Shown here: positions 26,092-33,531 of the stretch, piece by piece
How the letters are laid out: the number at the start of each line of letters is the position of its first letter
Position numbering within the stretch: the stretch's first letter is position 1
DNA from: Cedecea neteri
GTDB lineage: Bacteria > Pseudomonadota > Gammaproteobacteria > Enterobacterales > Enterobacteriaceae
Assembly (NCBI RefSeq): GCF_000758305.1
Contig: NZ_CP009458.1
Span: 496,001-560,000 of the forward strand
Length of the DNA stretch: 64,000 nt
Direction: 5' to 3'
Program-made: the position numbers and the translations under genes
Notes under the pieces: model-generated
The model's input: the letters and a program-made list of their open reading frames with translations, nothing else
What the model was told of the DNA's origin: nothing
Databases searched by the model: none

Positions 26092-26838
26092 ATGACCCAA
26101 CTTCAGCCCCATATCCGGCTCAGCCGGGAGATGACGCACGCCCGTTATGCGCTCCTGCCGGGCGATCCGAAACGCGTGGAACACGTCGCGCAGTTTCTGG
26201 ACAACGTGGAAGACTTCGGTAGCAACCGGGAATATCGCGCCCTGCGCGGCTGGTTCCGCGGCGTGGAAGTGCTGGTGATGTCCACCGGCATGGGCGGGCC
26301 TTCGACCGCCATCGCCGTGGAAGAGCTGCGCCAGATTGGCGTCACCAATCTCATCCGCATCGGCAGCTGCGGGGCGATGCAAAACCACATTCGCCTCGGT
26401 GACCTGGTGATCGCCACCGCCGCCGTGCGGGACGAAGGCACCAGCCAGATGTACATCGACAAAGGCTACCCGGCCTGCGCGGACATCGGCCTGGTTCACC
26501 ATTTGACTCAGCAGGCCAAACGCCTGGGCTACGCCAGCCACTGCGGCTACGTGCGCAGCCACGACAGCTTCTACACCGAACGCGAAGACGAGATTAACCA
26601 GTTCTGGTCCGGCAAGGGCATTCTTGCTGCGGATATGGAAACGGCGCCGCTGATGGTCGTCGGCGCATTACGTGGCCTGCGCATCGCCTCCGTGCTTAAC
26701 GTGGTGGTCGAGCACAGCGGCAATCTGGAAGAAGGCATTAACAACTACCAGCAGCAGGAACACTCCTGCCTGCAGGGTGAATCCCGCGAGATTTTACTCG
26801 CCCTCGAAGCGCTCTACCTTGACAGCCAGGAGCAGTAA
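26092..26838 (+). CDS. Nucleoside phosphorylase (uridine phosphorylase family)
   Basis: A 248-aa PNP/UDP-family hexameric phosphorylase. Visible marks are LLPGDPKRV (phosphate-site Gly-Asp, about residue 23), STGMGGPSTAIAVEEL (about 62), RIGSCGAMQ (about 88) and AADMETAPLMVVGAL (about 180), whose Met-Glu binds the ribose hydroxyls. It splits a (deoxy)nucleoside with phosphate into base and ribose-1-phosphate. The base preference cannot be set from sequence. It is 2 bp from the transporter gene, so the transporter probably feeds it. Confidence 0.88.
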   Translation: MTQLQPHIRLSREMTHARYALLPGDPKRVEHVAQFLDNVEDFGSNREYRALRGWFRGVEVLVMSTGMGGPSTAIAVEELRQIGVTNLIRIGSCGAMQNHIRLGDLVIATAAVRDEGTSQMYIDKGYPACADIGLVHHLTQQAKRLGYASHCGYVRSHDSFYTEREDEINQFWSGKGILAADMETAPLMVVGALRGLRIASVLNVVVEHSGNLEEGINNYQQQEHSCLQGESREILLALEALYLDSQEQ

Positions 26839-26840
26839 TC

Positions 26841-27557
26841 ATGGATTTCTTTAGCATTAAGAATGTGATGGTCACCATTCCGCTCGGCGAAGGCGGCTAC
26901 GCGCTGTCGTGGATCGAGGCCATCGGCACCGTCTTCGGCCTGCTCTGCATCTGGTTCGCCAGCAAAGAGAAAATCATCAACTACCTGTTCGGCCTGATTA
27001 ACGTCACGCTGTTTGCGGCGATCTTCTTCCAGATCCAGCTTTACGCCAGCCTGCTGCTGCAGGTGTTCTTCTTCGCCGCCAACCTGTACGGCTGGTACGC
27101 GTGGAGCCGCCAGAACGAGGCCAACGAGGCCGCGCTGAAAATCCGCTGGCTGCCGCGCGGCAAGGCGTTCACGCTGGCGGCGGTTTGCCTGGTCGCCATC
27201 GCACTGATGACCTTCTTCATCGACCCGGTCTTCGCCGTGCTGACCCACATTGCGGTAGGCATTATGCAAAGCCTCGGCGTGGCGGTTGAGATGCCGCATC
27301 TGCAGCCGGATGCCTTCCCGCTGTGGGATTCCGCGATGCTGATCCTGTCGATTGCCGCGATGGTGCTGATGACGCGTAAATACGTCGAGAACTGGCTGCT
27401 TTGGGTGGTTATCGACGTGATTAGCGTGGTGATTTATGCCATTCAGGGCGTGTATGCCATGTCGCTGGAGTACATCCTGCTGACCGCGATTGCGGTGATG
27501 GGATCTCTGGCGTGGATAAAGAGCGCCCGAATGATTGGCTCCCGGCCACTCGCTTAA
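26841..27557 (+). CDS. pnuC: PnuC-family nicotinamide riboside / nucleoside transporter
   Basis: A 238-aa inner-membrane protein with seven to eight helices and the WxxW-type motif YGWYAWSRQ that lines the substrate site in PnuC. It is close to E. coli PnuC (239 aa) over its full length (MDFFS start, FGLINVTLF, QLYASLLLQVFFFAAN, MTRKYVENWLLWV). E. coli pnuC follows nadA; here it follows a nucleoside phosphorylase and a CRP-like regulator, so it may be the only pnuC moved to a new place or a second copy devoted to nucleosides. It carries substrate by facilitated diffusion; trapping is done by the downstream enzyme. The symbol reflects the family. Confidence 0.82.
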   Translation: MDFFSIKNVMVTIPLGEGGYALSWIEAIGTVFGLLCIWFASKEKIINYLFGLINVTLFAAIFFQIQLYASLLLQVFFFAANLYGWYAWSRQNEANEAALKIRWLPRGKAFTLAAVCLVAIALMTFFIDPVFAVLTHIAVGIMQSLGVAVEMPHLQPDAFPLWDSAMLILSIAAMVLMTRKYVENWLLWVVIDVISVVIYAIQGVYAMSLEYILLTAIAVMGSLAWIKSARMIGSRPLA

Positions 27558-27574
27558 ATCGTTTTATTGACTTC

Positions 27575-27597
27575 AAGGGCCGCTTAGCGGCCTTTTT
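27575..27597 (+). terminator. Terminator after pnuC
   Basis: GGCCGC-TTA-GCGGCC stem followed by TTTTT. Confidence 0.9.
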
Positions 27598-28029
27598 GCT
27601 ATTCGGATATATCTTATTTATCAAGCCACATGAAAATTAAGGGTTTTTTAAATAATCTCAAGATTTTCAGCGACCACTTTCAACCCGCTCAGCGTATTCA
27701 TCTACACTTTATTTCAGGCACAGCAGTGACATAATTTTTAACGATCGTTAGCAGGTCGTTTTCACTCTCTCTTTTTACCGTCTTTTCCGTTTCTATTTTC
27801 ATTCAGGCCTCTCCCTTTAATTGTTCCCGACCACTGGATAACCTCATGAAAATATTGTTTTTAAAAATCTTCACGCTGAATTTCAACCCACAATTTTACC
27901 TATCAGAGCAATCAAACACGCCGCAAAACAGTTTGTTATAACCAGCTTACTGCCGCGCATAAGCCCGCAGCACAAAATTTTGCGACATCTGTTGCTTTGC
28001 AACTTCTAATAAAAGTACGGGGTTAAACG
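27598..28029. other. AT-rich intergenic stretch before sodC
   Basis: About 430 bases without a gene. After the pnuC terminator it is AT-rich with several T- and A-tracts; the last 100 bases must hold the sodC promoter. I see no operator, RNA fold or repeat I can name. Confidence 0.4.
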
Positions 28030-28557
28030 ATGAATAAGTTAAAAACACTAAAACTGACGCTGTGTATTACCGCCCTCGCCTGCACCGGGCTGACGCAGGC
28101 CGCCACTGTCGCCATGAATACCGTGGACGCCAACGGTACCTCCACCCCGGCGGGCACCATTGAATACCACGCCACCCAGTACGGCGTGGTCTTTACGCCA
28201 AACCTGAAAGGCCTGCCGCCGGGGATTCACGGCTTCCACGTTCACACTAATCCGAACTGCGGCCCCGCCATGCAGGACGGCAAAATGGTGGCTGGCCTGG
28301 CGGCTGGCGGCCACTTAGATCCGGCCCACACCGGCAAGCATGAAGGCCCGTGGGGCAACGGCCACTTGGGCGACCTGCCTGCGCTGTACGTCGACAGCGA
28401 CGGCACCGCGACCTACCCGGTGCTGGCTCCTCGCCTGCGCATGTCTGACCTAAAAGGCCACTCGCTGATGATCCACGCCGGTGGTGACAACCATTCTGAC
28501 CACCCGGCAATGCTCGGCGGCGGCGGCGCGCGTATGGTTTGTGGAGTGACGTCATGA
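28030..28557 (+). CDS. sodC: SodC, periplasmic Cu/Zn superoxide dismutase
   Basis: A 175-aa Cu/Zn SOD with a signal peptide to LTQA|A (about 24). The copper-binding HGFHVHTN segment (about 66), the Cys pair (NPNCGP and MVCGV), the zinc-loop histidines/Asp (GGHLDPAHTGKHEGPWGNGHLGD region) and the second copper His in HAGGDNHSD are all present. It removes superoxide in the periplasm. It overlaps the next gene by ATGA (28554-28557), so the DUF3455 protein is co-translated. Confidence 0.95.
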   Translation: MNKLKTLKLTLCITALACTGLTQAATVAMNTVDANGTSTPAGTIEYHATQYGVVFTPNLKGLPPGIHGFHVHTNPNCGPAMQDGKMVAGLAAGGHLDPAHTGKHEGPWGNGHLGDLPALYVDSDGTATYPVLAPRLRMSDLKGHSLMIHAGGDNHSDHPAMLGGGGARMVCGVTS

Positions 28558-29078
28558 GCAAGCGCGTCTTAACAGTTGCGTGCTTCACGCTGATGATGAA
28601 CGGGCTTCCGGCCCTGGCGAACGCGGCAGAGACTTCTATCGACGCGCCAAAAGGTGAGCACTTGCAAACCGAGCTTTATGCCCGAGGCGTGCAAATCTAC
28701 CGCTGCGCGGCGGCGGGCGCCGAAGCGAAAACCGGGAGCTGGGTATTCCAGGCCCCGGAAGCTGACCTGTTCAGCGACAAAGGCCTGAAGCACCTCGTCG
28801 GCAAACACTTTGACGGCCCGCACTGGCAGGCCACGGACGGCAGCGTGGTGGCCGGTACGCTAAGCGCCACTCGCCCATCGAAAGATAAAGGCTCGATTCC
28901 GTGGCTGCTGCTGACCGGTACATCCGAAGCGCAGCCAGGCCTGTTCGCCAACGTGAGCAGCATCCAGCGCGTGGACACTCGTGGCGGCGTAACCGGCCCC
29001 ACGGTTTGCGACCCGACGACGTTTGGCGCAACGCTGAAAGTGCCTTATACGGCGACTTATAAGTTTTATACGAAGTAG
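28554..29078 (+). CDS. DUF3455 secreted protein coupled to sodC
   Basis: A 174-aa protein with a signal peptide (MSKRVLTVACFTLMMNGLPA..., cleavage near ANA|AE, about 24). The mature part fits the DUF3455 family: GVQIYRC (about 45), WVFQAPEA (about 62), HFDGPHWQATDGS (about 85) and a C-terminal Cys in TVCDPTT. The two Cys probably form a disulfide in the periplasm. Function of the family is unknown. The ATGA overlap with sodC suggests a joint role in oxidative-stress defence of the envelope; that is inference. Confidence 0.85.
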   Translation: MSKRVLTVACFTLMMNGLPALANAAETSIDAPKGEHLQTELYARGVQIYRCAAAGAEAKTGSWVFQAPEADLFSDKGLKHLVGKHFDGPHWQATDGSVVAGTLSATRPSKDKGSIPWLLLTGTSEAQPGLFANVSSIQRVDTRGGVTGPTVCDPTTFGATLKVPYTATYKFYTK

Positions 29079-29147
29079 CGGCATGAAAGCCCTGGCTGAA
29101 AGGCCGGGGCTTTGTGCTGATGGAGTTGTTTTCAGGGGAACAGGCGT

Positions 29148-29609
29148 TTACTGATATTTGGTTTTTACCATATCGCCATTTTTATTTATGTAATACTCAC
29201 CGTCATTAACATCAAAAGATACCTTTCCATACCTGTCCATCCATACCGTAAAGGCTTTGTCTTTTTCAATGCAATTTATCGGTGGTGCCATATCTTCAAA
29301 GCATAGCCTATCGTACTTATCCTCTTCTTTGTAACCGTCGCCAAAATACCAAAATATCACTTCAAAAAAACCATCATCCCTTGGTTTTGGGATCTGATAT
29401 TTTTCTTTAAGTATATCTTTATTTTTAAGCCACCAGTCTATTTTACCTTTATCCGTATAAGGAAAATTTTTGACCAAAATTAAGCTATGATTCCCTTTCT
29501 CATGAACAGCAACAATATTAACAGGACGTAGAGATAGCCAGATCCAGACGAAAAACAATACGCCCCCTGTAAAAATAAGCGTAAGCATGACTTTTTTATT
29601 TTTTTTCAT
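29148..29609 (-). CDS. DUF943 family membrane-anchored protein, copy 1
   Basis: A 153-aa protein with one N-terminal membrane helix (about 7-28) and a soluble part rich in charged and aromatic residues. It shares long identical runs with the paralogue 180 bp upstream (FWYFGDGYKEE.KYDRLCFEDMAPP.NCIEKD). The two Cys (LCFED, NCIEK) are kept in both. Composition is AT-rich and foreign to the flanking core genes. The family is DUF943, of unknown function. Together with the DUF3289 gene upstream it looks like an effector-plus-duplicated-immunity layout, but this is only pattern recognition. Start 29609 gives the same length as the paralogue. Confidence 0.78.
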   Translation of the reverse strand: MKKNKKVMLTLIFTGGVLFFVWIWLSLRPVNIVAVHEKGNHSLILVKNFPYTDKGKIDWWLKNKDILKEKYQIPKPRDDGFFEVIFWYFGDGYKEEDKYDRLCFEDMAPPINCIEKDKAFTVWMDRYGKVSFDVNDGEYYINKNGDMVKTKYQ

Positions 29610-29791
29610 CACGTTTACCAATAATCTCAACTGTGGTCTCTATCTTTACCATAAAGGGATTTAACTAATATAGTTTATAACCATAAAGAAAAAACCACCA
29701 TTAAATAATAATCATGATTCACTATTGTGATAACTTGCTTCTGAGGAAGCCGGTACAATTCATAGTTAACAAGTCAGCATAGAAATTATCG

Positions 29792-30253
29792 TTAGTATTT
29801 TTCTTTTATCATCTCACCATTTTTATTTATGTAATACTCGCCGTCATTAACACCAAAGGATATATTGCCATGATTATCTCCCCTCACCGTAAAGGCTCTA
29901 TCTTTCTCAATACAGTTCAATGGTGGGGCCATATCTTCAAAGCATAGCCTATCGTACTTGCCTTCTTCTTTGTAACCGTCGCCAAAATACCAAAAAGCAA
30001 TGGCATAACTACCTGAAAATGATGATTTTGGGATGTCATACTTTACTTTTAATATATCTTTGTTTTCTAACCACCAATTTATTTTACCTTTATCTGTAAA
30101 TGGGTAATTATTTACCAGGACATCACTAAAACTATTTCTTTGATGGATCGCGATGACTTCAACAGGACGAATTGAAAACCAAAGAAAATATATAATTAAC
30201 ATTGATAAAACCAGAACCGTAAATGCTAGCACATACTTATTTCTTAATTTCAT
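29792..30253 (-). CDS. DUF943 family membrane-anchored protein, copy 2
   Basis: A 153-aa paralogue of the next gene: N-terminal helix (about 7-28), RPVEVIAIHQ, then YPFTDKGKINWWLENKDILK and the FWYFGDGYKEE...MAPPLNCIEKDRAFTV block. Divergence is concentrated in the first 80 residues and in one short stretch (about 75-85). Its start overlaps the end of the DUF3289 gene by 17 bp, so those two are translationally coupled, whereas copy 1 is separated by about 180 bp of AT-rich DNA with no gene. Function unknown; see copy 1. Confidence 0.78.
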   Translation of the reverse strand: MKLRNKYVLAFTVLVLSMLIIYFLWFSIRPVEVIAIHQRNSFSDVLVNNYPFTDKGKINWWLENKDILKVKYDIPKSSFSGSYAIAFWYFGDGYKEEGKYDRLCFEDMAPPLNCIEKDRAFTVRGDNHGNISFGVNDGEYYINKNGEMIKEKY

Positions 30254-31085
30254 TTTTACCTCCCATAATCACAACAGTAGCTTCCATATTAGTCATAAAG
30301 GGCTTAAAAGCAAACTGTCTATAGCGCTGAAGAACAAACCAGATACCAAAAAAACGAAAATATTTAAATTTAAACTTTGAAATATCATCATCATCCAACC
30401 CAAAGTGATCCTGAACTTTATAGTGAACGACAGCATGATATCGCTCGTTATCAATCGATAGAGACTTAATTGTGATATGTGTTGCCCAGGTATCATGCAC
30501 GGTAATACCCAAACCGTTAAAGCTATCCTGAAATCGATCAAATTTTGGCAATTTACCCCATATAATCTCATCCCTTAATGTATTCTTTTCGTTTGCAGGA
30601 TAATATTTACTTTCCCAATTTATTTTTTTGCTCAGCGCCTTTTGTAAAATTAAATACGTACTATTCTCTGTCACATCATTAACAATATGTTCCTTCAACG
30701 CACTATCCAACAGTGGATGCCTGAACGGCTTGCCGTTACCTTTTTGCATATGCGTGATCATCAGCTCGATTAGCAGGTTGTACGGCCGGTGCAGCGCAAA
30801 CGGTAGGGACAAGAGCCGGAGCTCATCAAAAAGAATATCTGCGCACTCACACGGGCTCAGTTTTTCACCCTCTCCCCGGGAGCCGTGGAACATCGACTGC
30901 GGCTGGCTGAATGGGCTGATTTTTATCATCTTGTAAGGATCCACCCTTGTAGAAACGTCCACCAAATGAAACCGTGCCTTCAGGTCGATATCAGACAGAT
31001 CGCCACAGCGCATATCTTTAGCTGTGTAATCATCCATCTTTTTCTGGGTTTCAAATATCTTACAGGGAAATTGCAATGCCGACAT
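30237..31085 (-). CDS. DUF3289 family (YPO3983-like) protein
   Basis: A 282-aa protein of the DUF3289 family, recognised by the ARFHLVDVSTRVDPY, MFHGSRGEGEKLSPCE and NGLGITVHDTWAT segments. No signal peptide or membrane helix is evident; a hydrophobic aromatic stretch sits near residue 245 (FFGIWFVLQRY). Its biochemical role is not known. It heads a minus-strand operon with the two DUF943 genes and is AT-rich. Members of DUF3289 tend to occur near type VI secretion or polymorphic-toxin genes, which is why an effector role is worth considering; no such genes are in this window. Confidence 0.72.
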   Translation of the reverse strand: MSALQFPCKIFETQKKMDDYTAKDMRCGDLSDIDLKARFHLVDVSTRVDPYKMIKISPFSQPQSMFHGSRGEGEKLSPCECADILFDELRLLSLPFALHRPYNLLIELMITHMQKGNGKPFRHPLLDSALKEHIVNDVTENSTYLILQKALSKKINWESKYYPANEKNTLRDEIIWGKLPKFDRFQDSFNGLGITVHDTWATHITIKSLSIDNERYHAVVHYKVQDHFGLDDDDISKFKFKYFRFFGIWFVLQRYRQFAFKPFMTNMEATVVIMGGKNEIKK

Positions 31086-31329
31086 AAATCACGTCCTTGT
31101 ATATTGTTGTCTCTACCATCCCGGTAGCCAAGCATGATAAGCAGTCTTTAGCCGTTGTGTAAATGTTGTACATTATTAAGAGTCTGAATTCAGGTTTCTT
31201 AATTGAGATTTTATTCACATCAGGAATGTTGATTTATATCGCCACCAATGGCTCTAAGATAAATTGGGATCATAAAAGCCCATGAGTTATGCTCAATAAA
31301 ATTCATTCTATTCAGCGGGGCAGACCACC

Positions 31330-31782
31330 ATGAAAATACTAAAAAGCGGTATCCGCGACGTAATTGCCAGCGACGATATTACCGTTGTGGAGCCGGTCAA
31401 CCTCTACGAATGCACGCTGCAGAGCGGCGTATTCGTCGGGCCTTTCGTCGAGATCCAGCGCCACTGCGTGATTGGCTCCGGCACCCGCATCCAGTCCCAC
31501 TCATTCCTGTGCGAAAACGTCACCACCGGCAAAAACTGCTTTATCGGCCACGGCGTCACCTTCGCCAACGACCTGTTCCGCAGCGGCAGGCCAGACCCCA
31601 ACCCGGAGAACTGGACTGCTATCACCCTCGGCGATAACGTCACCGTAGGCAGCGGCAGCACCATTCTGACGGAGCATATTTGCAGCGGCGCGGTGATTGG
31701 CGCAGGCAGCGTGGTGACTAAAGATATCTTAGTGGCCGGGGTTTATGTTGGCAGCCCAGCGAGACTGGTGCGGGAATTTTGA
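31330..31782 (+). CDS. Hexapeptide-repeat acyltransferase
   Basis: A 150-aa left-handed beta-helix protein: repeated [LIV]-G-x4 hexapeptides run through almost the whole length (VFVGPFVEI, VIGSGTRI, CFIGHGVTF, VTVGSGSTI, AVIGAGSVV). It ends in the GSPARLVREF tail typical of sugar O- or N-acetyltransferases. Likely catalytic His lies in the GHGVTF segment. It has GC-rich, host-like composition between AT-rich neighbours, and no sugar biosynthesis genes next to it, so its acceptor cannot be named. The 244 bases upstream (31086-31329) show only AT-rich promoter-like DNA. Confidence 0.85.
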   Translation: MKILKSGIRDVIASDDITVVEPVNLYECTLQSGVFVGPFVEIQRHCVIGSGTRIQSHSFLCENVTTGKNCFIGHGVTFANDLFRSGRPDPNPENWTAITLGDNVTVGSGSTILTEHICSGAVIGAGSVVTKDILVAGVYVGSPARLVREF

Positions 31783-32106
31783 TTACGTTGAACTAGCTTT
31801 AACTTGCACTAACAGCTTTGCTTTATCTTCATCAGAAAGCTTAATCCAGCTCAGTGTTAATTCCGCCAGACCATCATCAACCATATAGAAGTATGCCAGC
31901 GGCACTTCAAGAGCGTTAGCCAACTGTTGGGCAACGTCAATGCTGGCCTGGTGAACGCCCTTTTCATAGCGGTTTATACGAGTGCTTGCGACAAATTCAT
32001 CGATTCCGGCAAGAATGCCCAGGCCCTTTTGCGAAAGACCTTTTGCTAAGCGAGCGGTTTTTAAACGCTGGCAGAAAACGGCTGAGTAATTGATTTGAGT
32101 ATTCAT
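31783..32106 (-). CDS. XRE-family regulator, paralogue A
   Basis: A 107-aa protein with a Cro/CI helix-turn-helix at about 10-70 (RLAKGLSQKGLGILAGIDE as first helices, STRINRYEKG as recognition region) and a short acidic/Lys C-terminal tail. Start 32106 is chosen because it aligns with paralogue B, whose start is unambiguous. An operator palindrome begins only 2 bp upstream of the ATG, leaving no room for a normal ribosome binding site outside it. It probably represses its own gene. About half of its residues match paralogue B, which lies directly upstream in the same direction. Confidence 0.85.
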   Translation of the reverse strand: MNTQINYSAVFCQRLKTARLAKGLSQKGLGILAGIDEFVASTRINRYEKGVHQASIDVAQQLANALEVPLAYFYMVDDGLAELTLSWIKLSDEDKAKLLVQVKASST

Positions 32107-32107
32107 G

Positions 32108-32157
32108 GCTACGATAGTCGTAGCTTTAAGACTCAACTACTACTACGAGTAACGTAG
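32108..32157. promoter_or_regulatory. Operator pair of XRE gene A
   Basis: Two palindromes: GCTACGATAGTCGTAGC (32108-32124) and CTACGAGTAACGTAG (32143-32157). Their 15-bp cores start 34 bp apart. Compare the pair at 32502-32552. Confidence 0.75.
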
Positions 32158-32216
32158 TTCATTACAAATCTGAGTCTGCACGCAGTCCTACAACCTAAGG
32201 CCAAAATAAACTCTTT

Positions 32217-32501
32217 TCATTTTTGAGATACGGATCGACCAAAGGCGAGGATCAACTCTGCAAGTTGATCGTCATCAGCATAAAAGTAGGCCAGCGGAAC
32301 ATTCAATACAGTAGCCAGGTGCTGGGCAGTTTGAACATCAACCTCATGAATCCCTCGCTCATACCGATTGATACGTGCACTTGCTGCAAACTCATCTATA
32401 CCCGCCAACATACCCAGCTTTTTCTGCGACAGACTGCTGGCAAGGCGTGATGCCCTGAGCCTTTTGCAGAAAATTTCACGGTAGTTTGGAGTGGTTCGCA
32501 T
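32217..32501 (-). CDS. XRE-family regulator, paralogue B
   Basis: A 94-aa Cro/CI-type helix-turn-helix protein (RLASSLSQKKLGMLAGIDE, SARINRYERGIHEVD), clearly duplicated with paralogue A: both share NY..(I/V)FC(K/Q)RL at the start and VPLAYFY near the end. It lacks the last 13 residues of A. The ATG at 32501 is followed upstream by its own operator pair. Between the two genes (32158-32216) is a short AT-rich gap. Target genes other than itself are unknown; the Nlp-type gene on the other side of its operators is a candidate. Confidence 0.85.
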   Translation of the reverse strand: MRTTPNYREIFCKRLRASRLASSLSQKKLGMLAGIDEFAASARINRYERGIHEVDVQTAQHLATVLNVPLAYFYADDDQLAELILAFGRSVSQK

Positions 32502-32552
32502 AACTACGATATTCGTAGTTTTTGTTTGGACACGATACTACGAATAACGTAG
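32502..32552. promoter_or_regulatory. Operator pair of XRE gene B
   Basis: AACTACGATATTCGTAGTT (32502-32520, perfect 8-bp arms) and CTACGAATAACGTAG (32538-32552). Cores again start exactly 34 bp apart, the same sequence types in the same order as at gene A. The pair also lies 48-98 bp upstream of the divergent Nlp-type gene at 32601. Confidence 0.78.
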
Positions 32553-32600
32553 CATTCGTTTGTAGCACATCCACTTACAGGTAACAGTCAGGAGGGAATC

Positions 32601-32876
32601 ATGACTAAAGGTTGGCATTCGGCGGACATCATCGCCGGTTTACGCAAGAAAGGAACATCGTTGGCGGCACTTTCACGAGAATCAGGTCTGGCCTCTTCAA
32701 CGCTGGCAAATGCGTTAACGCGTCCGTGGCCAAAAGGTGAGTTTTTGATTGCTAAGGCGCTTGAAGTTCATCCGAGTGAGATATGGCCCGAGCGGTATGT
32801 TGGGGAAGATGGGGAGATTGTTGATCGGGAGAGATCTATGAGACGGAATCGGGAGTCGGTGCGTTCCTCCTCATAA
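32601..32876 (+). CDS. Nlp/Ner-type helix-turn-helix regulator
   Basis: A 91-aa small DNA-binding protein of the Ner/Nlp (SfsB) family: WHSADIIAGLRKKGTSLAAL at the start, helix-turn-helix near 20-45 with STLANALTRPWPKGE, and the typical HPSEIWPERY. Phage Mu Ner and E. coli SfsB/Nlp are family members. GGAGG (about 32592) gives a good ribosome site. It is divergent from XRE gene B and shares its operator region. It often marks prophage-like or integrated islands; function here is unknown. Confidence 0.85.
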   Translation: MTKGWHSADIIAGLRKKGTSLAALSRESGLASSTLANALTRPWPKGEFLIAKALEVHPSEIWPERYVGEDGEIVDRERSMRRNRESVRSSS

Positions 32877-33317
32877 CCAGTTCGTAGTGAATTACTTTGG
32901 AGCAGGCCGCTTAATCCAAGAGTGCTGAAACACGCCAGAAGATAATCCTTGGTGCTAAAGTAGCTAAAGCTGTGGACTGTAAAGTAGAAGAGCTGGATAA
33001 ATAATTAATATTAGGACTGATATTACAATCATCGAATATTAGTATTGAAGATAAAGCAAGATTAAAATTACGAGAAAAAAATTGAAGAGTTGATTTACTG
33101 GATGCTATAACTATTTATAGCATCTATATATTAAATGATGTTCAATTAACCAATTGCATCTTGAATACTTAATCATGTCACGCTGAATATTTTGTTACAA
33201 TTTGAATGCTGTCTAATTATAGCGTTAGTAATAAAAAATCATGTTTTATTAGATTGTACTTAGTAGCCCATCAAGGATTAACTCGGCCATAATATTTCAT
33301 TTAAAAATAACTTGAAA
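32877..33317. other. Gene-free AT-rich stretch before the restriction-modification module
   Basis: About 440 bases without an intact gene. A short reading frame at 32939-33004 ends in a 16-residue stretch (AKVAKAVDCKVEELDK) that looks like the tail of an XRE-type helix-turn-helix protein; the upstream part of such a gene is not recognisable, so it may be a decayed remnant. The rest is strongly AT-rich. Confidence 0.4.
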
Positions 33318-33345
33318 TACCTATGTTACATAGGTAACATAGGTA
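33318..33345. promoter_or_regulatory. Operator-like inverted and direct repeat before the RHH/methyltransferase operon
   Basis: TACCTATGTTAC (33318-33329) and GTAACATAGGTA (33334-33345) form a perfect 12-bp inverted repeat around ATAG. The right half also makes a tandem 9-bp repeat ACATAGGTA ACATAGGTA (33328-33345). It ends 24 bp before the ATG at 33370, where a repressor would cover the promoter or ribosome site. Confidence 0.75.
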
Positions 33346-33369
33346 TGAATGCACTTAAGAGATATATAT

Positions 33370-33531
33370 ATGGCTATTGGAAGATCTGGAAGGATTGTTT
33401 TACAAGTAGACCCTGAGTTAAAAAAGAAGCTTTACTCTATCCTAGCTATGGAGTCTATAACCCTTAAAGACTGGTTTACTTTAAAAGCGAAAGAGCAAAT
33501 TGAAAATAAGAATAAAGAGAATGCGAAATGA
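33370..33531 (+). CDS. Small ribbon-helix-helix-like protein heading the R-M operon
   Basis: A 53-aa protein: a short beta-strand (RIVLQVDPELKKKLYSIL) followed by a helix pair (ESITLKDWFTLKAKEQIE), the pattern of CopG/Arc-type ribbon-helix-helix repressors. Its stop overlaps the methyltransferase ATG (ATGA at 33528), so both are translated together. Start 33370 is preferred to 33349 because it removes a non-conserved leader. I infer that it binds the inverted repeat just upstream and regulates the methyltransferase, in the way C-proteins do in other R-M systems, but with a different fold. Confidence 0.7.
   Translation: MAIGRSGRIVLQVDPELKKKLYSILAMESITLKDWFTLKAKEQIENKNKENAK

Noticed and set aside
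30153..30380. A small + strand frame opposite the DUF943/DUF3289 junction.
   Set aside because: It is antisense to two overlapping genes with better coding support and has no start signal.
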